Made by a program: the position numbers and the translations under genes. Of a stretch of 64,000 nt of DNA, positions 16,929-26,024 are shown piece after piece. Positions within the stretch are counted from its first letter, which is position 1, and each line of letters starts with the position of its first letter. The stretch spans positions 1 through 64,000 of the forward strand of contig CABQJV010000008.1 of the NCBI GenBank assembly GCA_902464565.1. The letters are read 5' to 3'. Source of the DNA: an uncultured Collinsella sp. Lineage in GTDB: Bacteria > Actinomycetota > Coriobacteriia > Coriobacteriales > Coriobacteriaceae. A model generated the notes under the pieces. It ran no database searches, was not told the DNA's origin, and worked only from the letters and a program-made list of their open reading frames with translations.

Positions 16929-17124
16929 GGCGGCTCCTTGGTGCTGCAGGTGCAAGTGGCCCAAGGATACCGCAGGGCGCAGACATCGCGGCGTTTTGCT
17001 GAGAAGTTGCGGCTCGGATGGGTTCGAGACGCGTTGGCCTCGGCCTCGGTGGCTATTGACGCGGTTTTGTGTATGGGCAGGGTGGTTGCTTGGGCGGTTG
17101 GAACTGCCGGCGGATTTGGCGACA

Positions 17125-17162
17125 TAAAACAAAACAGCCCAGAGGACATAGCCTCTGAGCTG
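17125..17162 (-). terminator. Terminator of tRNA-Val
   Basis: Arms CAGCCCAGAGG and CCTCTGAGCTG on the plus strand. Read on the minus strand, the stem ends in TTTTGTTTT. Confidence 0.8.
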
Positions 17163-17170
17163 CGAACATT

Positions 17171-17245
17171 TGGTGGGCGTTAGAAGATTTGAACTTCTGA
17201 CCTCTTCCGTGTCAGGGAAGCGCTCTCCCCCTGAGCTAAACGCCC
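17171..17245 (-). tRNA. tRNA-Val(GAC)
   Basis: A 75-nt cloverleaf on the minus strand with a 7-bp acceptor stem (GGGCGTT/AACGCCC), encoded CCA, anticodon loop CTGACAC (anticodon GAC) and T-loop TTCAAAT. It marks the end of the accessory stretch 12.4-16.9 kb. Confidence 0.96.
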
Positions 17246-17274
17246 GATCAAGGGTGCGCAAGCGCGCAAGGGAT

Positions 17275-17303
17275 AATATAACGGAGCCTGAACTCGGTGG
17301 CAA
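17275..17303 (-). promoter_or_regulatory. Promoter of tRNA-Val
   Basis: On the minus strand TTGCCA and TATATT are separated by 17 nt, about 30 nt upstream of the tRNA. Confidence 0.65.
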
Positions 17304-17533
17304 GAACATTTTTAAAAATCGCTTACATTGTGGAATTCGGGGCTTCGCCATAGCCATTTCAAAAGAGCCTGCTGCCGCGATTTGGCTGTCGCATAATGCA
17401 AGGCCATTGCGGTATCGAGCTATGGAAAGACGCCTGCGGAATTGTCCTACCGATAAGCGGACAAGCCTCCAGCTGGTGCCTTCGCCGTGGTAAGGTAAGC
17501 CGAATTGCTTCCAGACTGTTTCGGGGGAGTGGA

Positions 17534-18556
17534 ATGAGCAAAGAGTGTGTCGAGCAGGTCGAAGGCGCAGGGGCTTCGGTGCCGATGACCGATATATCGA
17601 ACATTGATGTGCCCGAGGGCACCGACGAGCTCAGCCGCAACACCCGTCGCGCATGGCGCGACCGCCTGAACAGCGCTTCGACGCGCAAGATGATCACGGG
17701 CGTCTTGGCTACGCTGGTGGGCGGTTCGTTTTGGGGCTTCTCGGGCACCAGCGCGAGTTTTTTGTTCGATACCTACCATGTCGATACGCTGTGGCTTATG
17801 AGCGTGCGTCAGATTCTCGCCGGCCTGCTCTTTATGGCTGTGGTTGTCACGCGCGACCGCGCACGCCTGGTCAAGCTTTGGACCACACCCGCCGATCGCA
17901 AGCAGCTGCTGCTCTTTACCGCCTTTGGCCTGCTGTTCAACCAGTTTTGCTATCTTTCGGCCGTGCGCCTGACGAACGCCGGAACCGCGACGGTGCTCCA
18001 GTGCCTGCAGCTCGTTATCATCATGGGCTACACCTGCGTGATTGATCGCCGCATGCCGCGTACTCGCGAAGTCATCGGCATTGGCCTGGCTCTGGGTGGA
18101 ACCTTTTTAATCGCCACCGGCGGCGACCCCACCAGCCTGAATATCTCGCCGCTTGGCCTGGTAGCAGGTCTTATGTGTGCGGTCAGCGCCGCGTGTATGG
18201 CGGTGATTCCCGCCAAGATCCTGCCCGAATACGGCAGCCCCATCGTCACGGGTTCGGCAATGCTCACGGCGGGCGTGGTCTCGTGCGTCTTCGTGCAGCC
18301 CTGGGCGCATATGCCGGCGCTCGACGCTGCCGGCATCGAGGCGCTCGCGGTGTTCGTGGTTATCGGCTCGTTTTTTGCTTACATGCTTTATATGCAGGGC
18401 GTTAAGGACATCGGCTCGGTGCGCGCGAGCCTCATCGGAACTGTGGAGCCGGTTTCGGCGACCATCACCAGCGCCGTTATGCTGGGGACGGTGTTTTTGC
18501 CGACCGACCTTATCGGCTTTGTCATGATCATCGTGATGATGTTCCTTACGGTGTAG
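17534..18556 (+). CDS. EamA/DMT-family transporter
   Basis: A 340-aa integral membrane protein of the drug/metabolite transporter superfamily. A hydrophilic N-terminus of about 55 residues precedes ten predicted hydrophobic segments arranged as two EamA repeats (first starting ATLVGGSFWGFSGTSASFLF; second around LGLVAGLMCAVSAACMAVI, ending LGTVFLPTDLIGFVMII). Substrate unknown; family members export amino acids, nucleosides or other metabolites. Start ATG at 17534 follows GGGGGAG; the longer upstream frame has no such signal. Monocistronic. Confidence 0.88.
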   Translation: MSKECVEQVEGAGASVPMTDISNIDVPEGTDELSRNTRRAWRDRLNSASTRKMITGVLATLVGGSFWGFSGTSASFLFDTYHVDTLWLMSVRQILAGLLFMAVVVTRDRARLVKLWTTPADRKQLLLFTAFGLLFNQFCYLSAVRLTNAGTATVLQCLQLVIIMGYTCVIDRRMPRTREVIGIGLALGGTFLIATGGDPTSLNISPLGLVAGLMCAVSAACMAVIPAKILPEYGSPIVTGSAMLTAGVVSCVFVQPWAHMPALDAAGIEALAVFVVIGSFFAYMLYMQGVKDIGSVRASLIGTVEPVSATITSAVMLGTVFLPTDLIGFVMIIVMMFLTV

Positions 18557-18705
18557 CTAGCGCCGCCGCCAAGACAGAAAAGGTGTTGTGCCGCATTTTC
18601 GCCAATTGATGTCCGTGTCTGGAGTTTAGCTGTCGATGCTCAAAATGCCATAAACTAGCAACGTTATGGACTTTTTCATTGCGACTCAATTGCGAGGATT
18701 TCTTT

Positions 18706-21018
18706 ATGGCTGGTAATCACTTTAAGGGCAGCGATAGCGGCCGGCCTGCAGTTCCGCCGCGTCCGAACGGGGCTGGTAAGGCCGGCACGCCGGGCGGCGC
18801 TGGACAGGGCGGTTCCGGTAAGCGCGTGTCCCCGGGCGAGACGGCGATGTTTACCGCTCTGTACGAGCAGTCTCAAAAGGCAAAAAAGACCGGCCGTGCA
18901 AGAGGGAATGTCTTTGCGGGCGGTGCAACCTCCGCGTCGCAGCCGAGCGGGGCTCCTTCGGTGCCTGCGAACAACGCAGGTGCTGTCAACGCCGCGAATG
19001 CTGCCGGCAACGTTAATGCCGGCAAGGCCGCCAACAATACTCCCTCTGCTGGTGGCGCGGGGCTTACGGGTAACCTTGGCACGATTTACACCGGCGCCTC
19101 CGAGACTGGCACGTTCGCCCGCCTGGATGATAGCGGTGCCGAGTTTGCGGGCTCGGGTTCCAAGGAAGATTATTACGATTTTGGCTTGAACTACGGTAGC
19201 GATGCTTCGTCGAGTTCGACCTCTGACGGTCTGGTCCGTCATCGCCATCGCAAGGGCGAGCGCAAAAAGCGTCACACTGGCGCCATTATTGCCGCTGTAG
19301 TCGCGGTGCTTCTCGTTGTGCTTGGCGCAAGCGGCTTTATGCTGCTTAACTCGGCAAAGACCGTAAAGAGCGAAGCGAAGGAGGCTGTCGAGATCGTCGG
19401 TGGCCTTAAGGACAAGGTCACGTCGGGCGATTTTTCGACGCTGCCTGACGACGCGAAGAAGATCGATGAGCTCTGTAACAGCATGAAGGCGGAGACCTCG
19501 AGCCCGCTGTGGGCGGCGGCTTCGTTTATCCCGGTGTATGGCAGCGATATCAATGCGGCCCGCACCATGATTGACGCCCTGTCCGATGTCTCGAGCAACG
19601 CGCTGGTTCCCATGGCCGATAACCTCTCGCAGGCCACGCCCGGCAAGCTGTTCCAGGACGGCATGATTAACGTGTCCGCGCTGCAGGCGGTCGCCGATTC
19701 GCTTTCCAGCAGCTCGAAGGTGTTCAAGAGCGCCAACGAGAAGATCCAGGGCATTGGCGATACTCATATTTCTCAGGTGACCGAGCTGGTCGATAAGGCC
19801 AAGGACGGCTTTGCCACCCTCAACGGTGCGGTTGACGCGGCGGAGAAGGTCGCCCCCGTCCTTCCCCAGATGCTCGGCGCCAACGGCCAGACGCGCAACT
19901 ACCTTATGTACGCCATGAACAACGTCGAGATTCGTGCCTGCGGCGGCTTTGGCGGTTCGCAGGGCCTGATTTCGGTCACCGACGGTCAGATGTCGATTGG
20001 CGAGTTTGTTCCCCGCATTGGACTCAGCGAGGATGAGGCGGTCGAGAGCGTCGACGAAGAGGATGAGGCGCTGTTCGGCAACCACAGCAACCTGTACAAC
20101 TCGGGCAATACCTATTCGCCTGATTGGCCCCGCAACTCGCAGCGTGTCGCCGCGCTGTGGAAGTCCCAGTATGGACAGGACGTTGATGGCGTCATCGGTA
20201 TCGACCCGGTGTTCCTGCAGTATCTGCTGGGCCTGGTCGGTAACGTGTCACTGCCCGACGGAACGGTTGTCGACGGCACCAACGCCGCAAAGGTCCTCAT
20301 GCACGATGTGTACTGGAACTATCCGGTCGAGGAGTCGGACGGCATCTTTGCATCCGTCGCCAGCGCTGCCTTCGACAAGGTCCTTGGCGGTATCGGCGAT
20401 GTCGATGTTACGAAGCTTGTCAGCGCCGTTGAGCGCGGTGCCGAAGAGGGCCGCCTAATCGCGTGGATGAGAAACGATGATGAGCAGAATGCCATCAAAG
20501 AGACGGGCATTGACGCTTCGCTGCCCGATCCGGATGATCCGAGTGCCGATCCCGTTGCCGGCGTTTACTTTAACAACCTGAGCTTCTCCAAGCTCGACTG
20601 GTATCTGAACGCCGACACTCAGATTGGTCAGGGCGTGAAGAACGGCGACGGCACGTGCTCCTATCGCATCACCGTTACCCTGACGAACATCATGACGCAG
20701 GAGGAGGCTGGCAAGCTGCCCGACTACGTTGCGGCGAGCGCACCCGATGCCGCGCGTGACGACGAGCGTCTGAATGTCTCGTTGTTTGCTCCGACGGGTG
20801 GCAACATCAGTGACCTTACGGTCGAGGGTACCCAGTTTGGTCTTGGTGCCGCTACGTGGCATGGAATCCCCTTCTATTCGGGCACCGTTGACCTGCATGC
20901 TGGCGAGACGACGACGATCACGTATACGCTGACCACGTCGGCCGAGGCGGGGGACAAGCCGCTTACGCTGCGTCAGACCCCTACATGCCAGGCGGCTCGC
21001 GACAGCGCGTCGGCGTAG
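18706..21018 (+). CDS. DUF4012-domain membrane-anchored protein
   Basis: A 770-aa protein. Residues 1-185 are a disordered Gly/Ala/Asn-rich and basic cytoplasmic tail, and residues about 192-214 form a single membrane helix. The long extracellular part carries the DUF4012 signature region (NYLMYAMNNVEIRACGGFGGSQG, DWPRNSQRVAALW, VDGVIGIDPVFLQYLLG). DUF4012 proteins are common in wall-associated or polysaccharide contexts of actinobacteria, but their activity is not established to my knowledge. GAGGAT precedes the ATG at 18706. The next gene, glmM, supplies peptidoglycan precursors. Confidence 0.85.
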   Translation: MAGNHFKGSDSGRPAVPPRPNGAGKAGTPGGAGQGGSGKRVSPGETAMFTALYEQSQKAKKTGRARGNVFAGGATSASQPSGAPSVPANNAGAVNAANAAGNVNAGKAANNTPSAGGAGLTGNLGTIYTGASETGTFARLDDSGAEFAGSGSKEDYYDFGLNYGSDASSSSTSDGLVRHRHRKGERKKRHTGAIIAAVVAVLLVVLGASGFMLLNSAKTVKSEAKEAVEIVGGLKDKVTSGDFSTLPDDAKKIDELCNSMKAETSSPLWAAASFIPVYGSDINAARTMIDALSDVSSNALVPMADNLSQATPGKLFQDGMINVSALQAVADSLSSSSKVFKSANEKIQGIGDTHISQVTELVDKAKDGFATLNGAVDAAEKVAPVLPQMLGANGQTRNYLMYAMNNVEIRACGGFGGSQGLISVTDGQMSIGEFVPRIGLSEDEAVESVDEEDEALFGNHSNLYNSGNTYSPDWPRNSQRVAALWKSQYGQDVDGVIGIDPVFLQYLLGLVGNVSLPDGTVVDGTNAAKVLMHDVYWNYPVEESDGIFASVASAAFDKVLGGIGDVDVTKLVSAVERGAEEGRLIAWMRNDDEQNAIKETGIDASLPDPDDPSADPVAGVYFNNLSFSKLDWYLNADTQIGQGVKNGDGTCSYRITVTLTNIMTQEEAGKLPDYVAASAPDAARDDERLNVSLFAPTGGNISDLTVEGTQFGLGAATWHGIPFYSGTVDLHAGETTTITYTLTTSAEAGDKPLTLRQTPTCQAARDSASA

Positions 21019-21101
21019 GGTTTTTCTGGTAGCGCAGATAATCGAGTACCATTTTTGGGCGGACAGGCAATCTGTCCGCCCCTATTTTGTAAGGAGAGCG
21101 C

Positions 21102-22433
21102 ATGAAGTACTTTGGCACCGACGGCTTTCGCGGTGAGGCCAACGTTGGGCTGACGGTAGAGCACGCTTATAAGATTGGCCGTTTTGTGGGCTGGTATTAC
21201 GGCGCCAACCGCAGTGCTAAGGCGCGCGTCATCGTGGGCAAGGACACACGTCGCTCGAGTTATATGTTCGAGGCGGCGCTGGTGAGCGGCCTGGTCGCGA
21301 GCGGTGCGGACGCCTATATGCTGCACGTGATCCCCACGCCGGGCGTAGCGCATCAGACCGTGGAAGGCTGCTTCGATTGCGGCATCATGATCAGCGCGAG
21401 CCACAACCCGTTTTGCGATAACGGCATTAAGCTCGTCAATAGCGACGGTTTTAAGATGGACGAGGACGTACTGGAGCTCATCGAGGACTACATCGATGGC
21501 AAGAGCGAGGTGCCGCTGGCCACGGGCAACCACATCGGCGCCACGGTGGACTACATGCAGGGCCGCAACCGCTACATTGCTTCGCTCATCGCCAGCGCGA
21601 ACTTTTCGCTGCAGGGCGTCAAGATCGGTATCGACTGCGCCAACGGCTCGGCATCCTCGGTGGCCAAGCCGGTGTTCGACGCACTGGGCGCCGATGTGCG
21701 CGTGATCAATGCCGCGCCCGACGGCTTTAACATCAATGTCGACTGCGGCTCTACGCATATTGAGCGCCTGCAGCGCCACGTGGTGGAGCAGGGCCTGGAT
21801 GTGGGTTTTGCCTACGATGGCGATGCCGACCGCTGCCTGGCCGTGGACGAGCGCGGCCGCGTGGTCGACGGTGACCAGATCCTGTACGTGTGCGGTGTGT
21901 ACCTGAACAAGCACGGGCGTCTCTCGGGCGGTACCGTGGTGCCGACGATCGCCAGCAACTTTGGCCTGATCAAGTCGTTGGAGCTTGCCGGCCTGAGTGC
22001 CGTGACCAGCGGCGTGGGCGACCGTCACGTGTATGCCAAGATGCGCGAGGGCGGCTACAGCCTGGGCGGCGAGCAGACGGGCCATACGATCTTTGGCGAT
22101 ATCGAGCGCACGGGCGACGGCATTATGACCTCGCTGCGCGTGATGGAAGTGATTCGTGCCGAGCGCGAGACACTCTCGCAGCTCACGGCTCCGTGCAAGT
22201 TGCTGCCGCAGGCGCAGGTGGCCGTGCACGTGGCGGACAAGGATGCCGCGCTCGAGAACATGGGCGTGCAGAACGCCATCGCCGAGGCCGAGGCTGCGCT
22301 GGCAGGCGAGGGCCGCGTGCTCGTGCGCAAGAGCGGAACCGAGTCGGTTATCCGCGTGCTGGCCGAAGCCCCCGACCAAGCCGCCGCCGACGCCGCCATG
22401 AAGCGCATCGCCAACGCGCTCGAGGCTTTATAG
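21102..22433 (+). CDS. glmM: Phosphoglucosamine mutase
   Basis: Interconverts glucosamine-6-phosphate and glucosamine-1-phosphate on the way to UDP-GlcNAc for peptidoglycan. The 443-aa sequence has all four domains: N-terminal KYFGTDGFRGEAN, the phosphoserine loop ISASHNP (Ser at residue 100), the metal loop DGDADRCLAVD, the sugar-binding GEQTGH, and the C-terminal phosphate loop VRKSGTES. AAGGAGAG precedes the ATG. The stop codon overlaps the left arm of a 13-bp perfect palindrome. Confidence 0.96.
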   Translation: MKYFGTDGFRGEANVGLTVEHAYKIGRFVGWYYGANRSAKARVIVGKDTRRSSYMFEAALVSGLVASGADAYMLHVIPTPGVAHQTVEGCFDCGIMISASHNPFCDNGIKLVNSDGFKMDEDVLELIEDYIDGKSEVPLATGNHIGATVDYMQGRNRYIASLIASANFSLQGVKIGIDCANGSASSVAKPVFDALGADVRVINAAPDGFNINVDCGSTHIERLQRHVVEQGLDVGFAYDGDADRCLAVDERGRVVDGDQILYVCGVYLNKHGRLSGGTVVPTIASNFGLIKSLELAGLSAVTSGVGDRHVYAKMREGGYSLGGEQTGHTIFGDIERTGDGIMTSLRVMEVIRAERETLSQLTAPCKLLPQAQVAVHVADKDAALENMGVQNAIAEAEAALAGEGRVLVRKSGTESVIRVLAEAPDQAAADAAMKRIANALEAL

Positions 22434-22461
22434 CTACGCGGTTTTACCAAACCGCGTAGCT
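22432..22461. repeat. 13-bp perfect hairpin at the glmM stop
   Basis: AGCTACGCGGTTT and its exact complement around a TACC loop. There is no T-run, so it may act as an mRNA 3'-end stabiliser rather than an intrinsic terminator. Confidence 0.75.
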
Positions 22462-22473
22462 GCTCGACGCTGC

Positions 22474-22572
22474 AAACGGCCCCAAGCGGCAATCTGACGT
22501 TCAATTTCAAGGGCGCGACCAGAAGGTCAGCGCCCTTTCATTTCACGTCACCTTGCTCGCTTGGGGCCGTTT
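22474..22572. repeat. Nested palindrome element
   Basis: Outer perfect 15-bp arms AAACGGCCCCAAGCG (22474-22488) and their complement (22558-22572) enclose an inner 8-bp plus 4-bp hairpin (AAGGGCGC, GACC / GGTC, GCGCCCTT at 22509-22537). A related right half is visible at window positions 25-54. Confidence 0.75.
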
Positions 22573-22635
22573 TCGCTGACGTTGCCAAGACATTAGCGTC
22601 AACGAACTAGTCATTGGGTACCTAGTTATTGGGTG

Positions 22636-22677
22636 AAAAAAGGGGACGCTGCGGATTGGTTCCGCGGCGTCCCCTTT
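22636..22677 (-). terminator. Terminator of the M32 carboxypeptidase gene
   Basis: Stem AAAGGGGACGCTGCGG with its near-complement at 22662-22677; an A-run at 22636-22641 gives the U-tract on the minus strand. Confidence 0.85.
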
Positions 22678-22699
22678 GCGTTGGCGTGTCGGTTATGCC

Positions 22700-24283
22700 T
22701 TACAGCTCGTAGAGCGTGGTGAACTTGTCCTGGAGGTAGCCGCAGTAATAGCGGGCATCGAACGCCATGCCGCAGGCGCCCTTGATGAGCTCCGGCGCGT
22801 CCTTGGCGCGGCCCCACTGCCAAATGTGCTCGCCCAGCCAGGTGCGGACGGGTGTCAGGTCGCCGCTCGCACAGGCGCCGTTGAGGTCGACACCGTCGCG
22901 GCACATGGCAGGCACAAACATGGCGTCGTAGGCGCTGCCCAGCGCATACGTGGGGAAGTAGCCAAACGAGCCGCCGCTCCAGTGCGTATCCTGCAGGCAG
23001 CCGTGCGTGTTGTCGGGAACGGGAATGCCCAGGTACTCATCCATGAAGCGATTCCATAGTGCGGGGATATCCTTGGCTGTGGCCTCGCCGGCAAACAGCA
23101 TGCGCTCAATCTCGTAGCGCACCATAATATGCAGCGGGTAGGTGAGCTCGTCGGCCTCGGTGCGGATCAACGACGGCTGCGCGATGTTCACGGCGCGGTA
23201 GAGCGTGTCCTCGTCTACGTCGCCGTAGACCTCGGGCGCGTGGCGGCGCAGCACCTCGAGGAGCGGTCCCATAAAGGCGCGGCTGCGACCCACGGTGTTC
23301 TCAAAGAAGCGGCTCTGGCTCTCGTGGATGCCCATGGAGGTGCCGCCCTCAAGACGGGTGCGCGCATAGGCGGGATTGACGCCCAGCTCGTACATGGTGT
23401 GTCCCGCCTCGTGGATGATGCTGTAGACATTGGAGATGCAGTCGTCCTCGTAGATGTGCGTGGCGATGCGCGCGTCGCCCACCGAGAAGCCCTCGCTAAA
23501 CGGATGCTCGGTAAAGGCAAGCGTGGTGTCGTCCAGGTCCAGGCCGACGAGCTTCATCAGGTCGAAGCTCATGGCGCGCTGAGCGGCCTCGGGCACGCGG
23601 GTGTGCAAAAAGTCGGCATCGGGCTGCTGGCCGCGCTCGCCGATGGCGTGCACGAGCGGCACGACCGTGGCCTTGACCTCCTCGCAAAACGCGTCGAAGC
23701 TCTCGGCAGAAAGGTCGCGCTCGTACTGGTCGAGCCAAACGTCGTATGGGTCGCGCTTGGGGTCCATGAGTTCGGCCTGATGCTTAAGTTGGGCGACGAT
23801 TCTATCCACATAGGGCTCAAAGCTCGCCCAGTCGTTGGCCGTCTTGGCCTTGTGCCACACGGCGTCGGCCTCGCAGGTGAGCCTGGTCCAGGCTTCGGCC
23901 TCCTCGGTAGGAATAACGCTTGCCTCGCGCTGGTCGCGGCCGAGCACGCGGATCTCGTCGAGCAGCTGCGGGTCGTCGATTTTGCCGCCTGCAACCGTCT
24001 CGCGCGCTAACGAGCGTACGAGCTCAACGGACTTCTCGCTGGTCAGTAGCTTGTGATGTTCGCCGGCAAGCGTGCCCATGGCGTCGGCACGGGCGGCAGC
24101 GCCGTTGGCAGGAGCAATCGTCGCTCCATCGAACTCGGCAATCTTGAGCAGGTACTCGCGAGTCCACAGCTTGCCCTCGAGTTTGCGGAACTTTTTGACG
24201 GCCTTGTCGACTTTAGCGGCCTTGACGCCCTTGGCAGCCTTTGCCACGGCGGCCTTGGCCTTCTTATCGAGTTTCTTTCCCAT
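22700..24283 (-). CDS. M32 family metallocarboxypeptidase
   Basis: A 527-aa zinc carboxypeptidase (Taq/Pfu type) that releases C-terminal residues from peptides in the cytoplasm. The HEXXH motif is HEAGH in IIHEAGHTMYELG, with the downstream Glu and family signature GIHESQSRFFEN. Further hallmarks are ADELTYPLHIMVRYEIE and TYALGSAYDAM near the C-terminus. It is slightly long at the N-terminus, with a Lys/Ala-rich leader of about 30 residues before the family start. AAGGAT precedes the ATG. A single gene, divergent from the T-box/pheST unit. Confidence 0.94.
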   Translation of the reverse strand: MGKKLDKKAKAAVAKAAKGVKAAKVDKAVKKFRKLEGKLWTREYLLKIAEFDGATIAPANGAAARADAMGTLAGEHHKLLTSEKSVELVRSLARETVAGGKIDDPQLLDEIRVLGRDQREASVIPTEEAEAWTRLTCEADAVWHKAKTANDWASFEPYVDRIVAQLKHQAELMDPKRDPYDVWLDQYERDLSAESFDAFCEEVKATVVPLVHAIGERGQQPDADFLHTRVPEAAQRAMSFDLMKLVGLDLDDTTLAFTEHPFSEGFSVGDARIATHIYEDDCISNVYSIIHEAGHTMYELGVNPAYARTRLEGGTSMGIHESQSRFFENTVGRSRAFMGPLLEVLRRHAPEVYGDVDEDTLYRAVNIAQPSLIRTEADELTYPLHIMVRYEIERMLFAGEATAKDIPALWNRFMDEYLGIPVPDNTHGCLQDTHWSGGSFGYFPTYALGSAYDAMFVPAMCRDGVDLNGACASGDLTPVRTWLGEHIWQWGRAKDAPELIKGACGMAFDARYYCGYLQDKFTTLYEL

Positions 24284-24413
24284 GCCGTATCCTTAATCTC
24301 GCAGGCCGAGCGCCGCAGGCGGGTGCACGGCCAGTTTGCACAGCTACCTGCCTTGTACCCAGCGCGAACAAAACTGAACGCGGCGATAGGCTCGCAGAAT
24401 GTGTTATCCTATA

Positions 24414-24703
24414 GCCCAATGCGTTGACGGAGAGGGTTTTGCCCGCCGCGTCGCCGGCAAGAGAGGGAAGGTCATGGGCTGCAAGCCTTCCTACGGCGGC
24501 AAGGGCCAAGCGTTCACTCCCGAGCAGCGACCTCAACGGGCGCGCGGCCGGTGGCAGCGAAGCCCCAGTAGGGAAGCCGTGAGCCTCGCGACAAGGGGCG
24601 CAGAGTGGGCACGGCGGGCCAGACATCCGCCGGGTCAAACAAGGTGGTACCGCGGAATTCAACCGTCCTTGGGCAATGTACATGCCCGAGGACGGTTTTT
24701 TGT
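24414..24703 (+). promoter_or_regulatory. T-box leader riboswitch of pheST
   Basis: The T-box core AAGGTGGTACCGCGG is at 24641-24655, inside the antiterminator. It is followed by an intrinsic terminator (arms 24661-24675 and 24683-24697, then six T). Upstream 24430-24540 forms a long stem I with a distal hairpin (GGAAGG/CCTTCC). A UUC at 24513-24515 on the 3' side is a plausible Phe specifier, but this was not modelled. Uncharged tRNA-Phe would pair through its CCA end with the bulge and let transcription run into pheS. Confidence 0.92.
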
Positions 24704-24785
24704 TACCGAACCGGGCCGCTCATCCGCAGCTATCGGGTGCTAGCCGCCCCGGCAAGCGAGATGCGCGAGAGACGAAAGGGAAGAC

Positions 24786-25862
24786 ATGAGTCTGATTGAT
24801 GATCTGGTCAAACTCGAGGAAGAGGCCAAGGAGCTCGTCGCAGGCGCCGACGACGCTGCCAAGCTCGAGGCTGCGCGCGTTGAGCTGCTCGGTCGCAAGG
24901 GCCGTATCACCGGCCTGATGCGCATGATGGGCAAGCTCGCCCCCGAGGATCGTCCCATGATGGGCAAACGCGCCAACGAGATGCGCCAGCTGATCGAGGG
25001 CATGCTCGACGAGCGCACCACCGAGATGAAGGCTGCCGCCCTCAAGCACGCGCTCGAGCACGAGGCCGTCGACATCACGCTGCCGGGCATCCGTCCGCAG
25101 ATCGGTCACCAGCACCTGATCAAGCAGATCATCGAGGAGGCCGAGGACATCTTCTGCGGCATCGGCTACACCGTCGAGTCCGGCCCCATGGTCGATACCT
25201 CCTACTACAATTTTACCGCGCTCAACGCCCCCATGGATCACCCGAGCCGCTCGGCTCGCGACACGTTCTATGTGGTCGACAACAACCCCGGCAGCGTCGC
25301 GCATCCCGAGGCTCACGCTCACGGTGAGTCCGACGTGCTGCTGCGCACCCAGACCTCGGGCGTGCAGATTCACACCATGGAGTCGCAGAAGCCGCCCATC
25401 TACATGATCTGCCCGGGCACCGTCTATCGTCCCGACACGGCCGACGCCTGCCACCTGCCGCAGTTCAACCAGATCGAAGGCCTGGTCGTCGACGAGGGCA
25501 TCACCTTTGGCGATCTTAAGGGCACGCTCGACTACTTTGTTAAGTGCATGTTTGGCGAGGACCGCAAGACGCGTTATCGCCCGCACTTCTTCCCCTTCAC
25601 CGAGCCTTCCTGCGAGGTGGACGTGAGCTGCCACGTCTGCGGCGGCAAGGGCTGCAACTTCTGCAAGCACAGCGGCTGGATCGAGATCCTGGGCTGCGGC
25701 ATGGTCGACCCCAACGTCCTGATCAACTGCGGCATCGACCCCGAGAAGTACACCGGCTTCGCCTTTGGTATTGGCGCCGAGCGCGTCGCGGCACTGCGCT
25801 ACGACCTGCCCGACCTGCGCACGCTCATGACAGGTGATATGCGCTTCCTGAACCAATTTTAG
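24786..25862 (+). CDS. pheS: Phenylalanyl-tRNA synthetase alpha subunit
   Basis: The 358-aa catalytic subunit charges tRNA-Phe as an (alpha-beta)2 tetramer with PheT. The N-terminal coiled coil (residues about 1-90) precedes the class II core: ESGPMVDTSYYNFTALN, motif 2 area PIYMICPGTVYRPDTADA, the Phe pocket PFTEPSCEVDV, and motif 3 GFAFGIGAERVAALRYDL. Length is usual. A C-x2-C-x4-C-x2-C cluster (CHVCGGKGCNFC) is inserted near residue 283, as in other actinobacterial and Firmicute PheS. Controlled by the T-box leader. Confidence 0.97.
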   Translation: MSLIDDLVKLEEEAKELVAGADDAAKLEAARVELLGRKGRITGLMRMMGKLAPEDRPMMGKRANEMRQLIEGMLDERTTEMKAAALKHALEHEAVDITLPGIRPQIGHQHLIKQIIEEAEDIFCGIGYTVESGPMVDTSYYNFTALNAPMDHPSRSARDTFYVVDNNPGSVAHPEAHAHGESDVLLRTQTSGVQIHTMESQKPPIYMICPGTVYRPDTADACHLPQFNQIEGLVVDEGITFGDLKGTLDYFVKCMFGEDRKTRYRPHFFPFTEPSCEVDVSCHVCGGKGCNFCKHSGWIEILGCGMVDPNVLINCGIDPEKYTGFAFGIGAERVAALRYDLPDLRTLMTGDMRFLNQF

Positions 25863-25868
25863 GCTTGC

Positions 25869-25955
25869 CCAGGCACCCCATCTTGGCGTTCAAACCGTCG
25901 CTCGCGTACCTTTAGTACGCGTCGCTCCTCTTTCACGCCAACCTGGGGCACCTGG
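25869..25955. repeat. Large imperfect hairpin between pheS and pheT
   Basis: Arms 25869-25889 and 25935-25955 are complementary at 17 of 21 positions. An inner perfect GCGTAC/GTACGC (25904-25909, 25915-25920) caps the structure. It fills much of the unusually long 162-nt gap between two genes of one operon. Confidence 0.65.
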
Positions 25956-26024
25956 ACAACCCTAAGGCGAACGTCTTCATTTGATATTCCTCCCTTTGCG
26001 GAGATTAAGAACTAGGAGAGCTAC

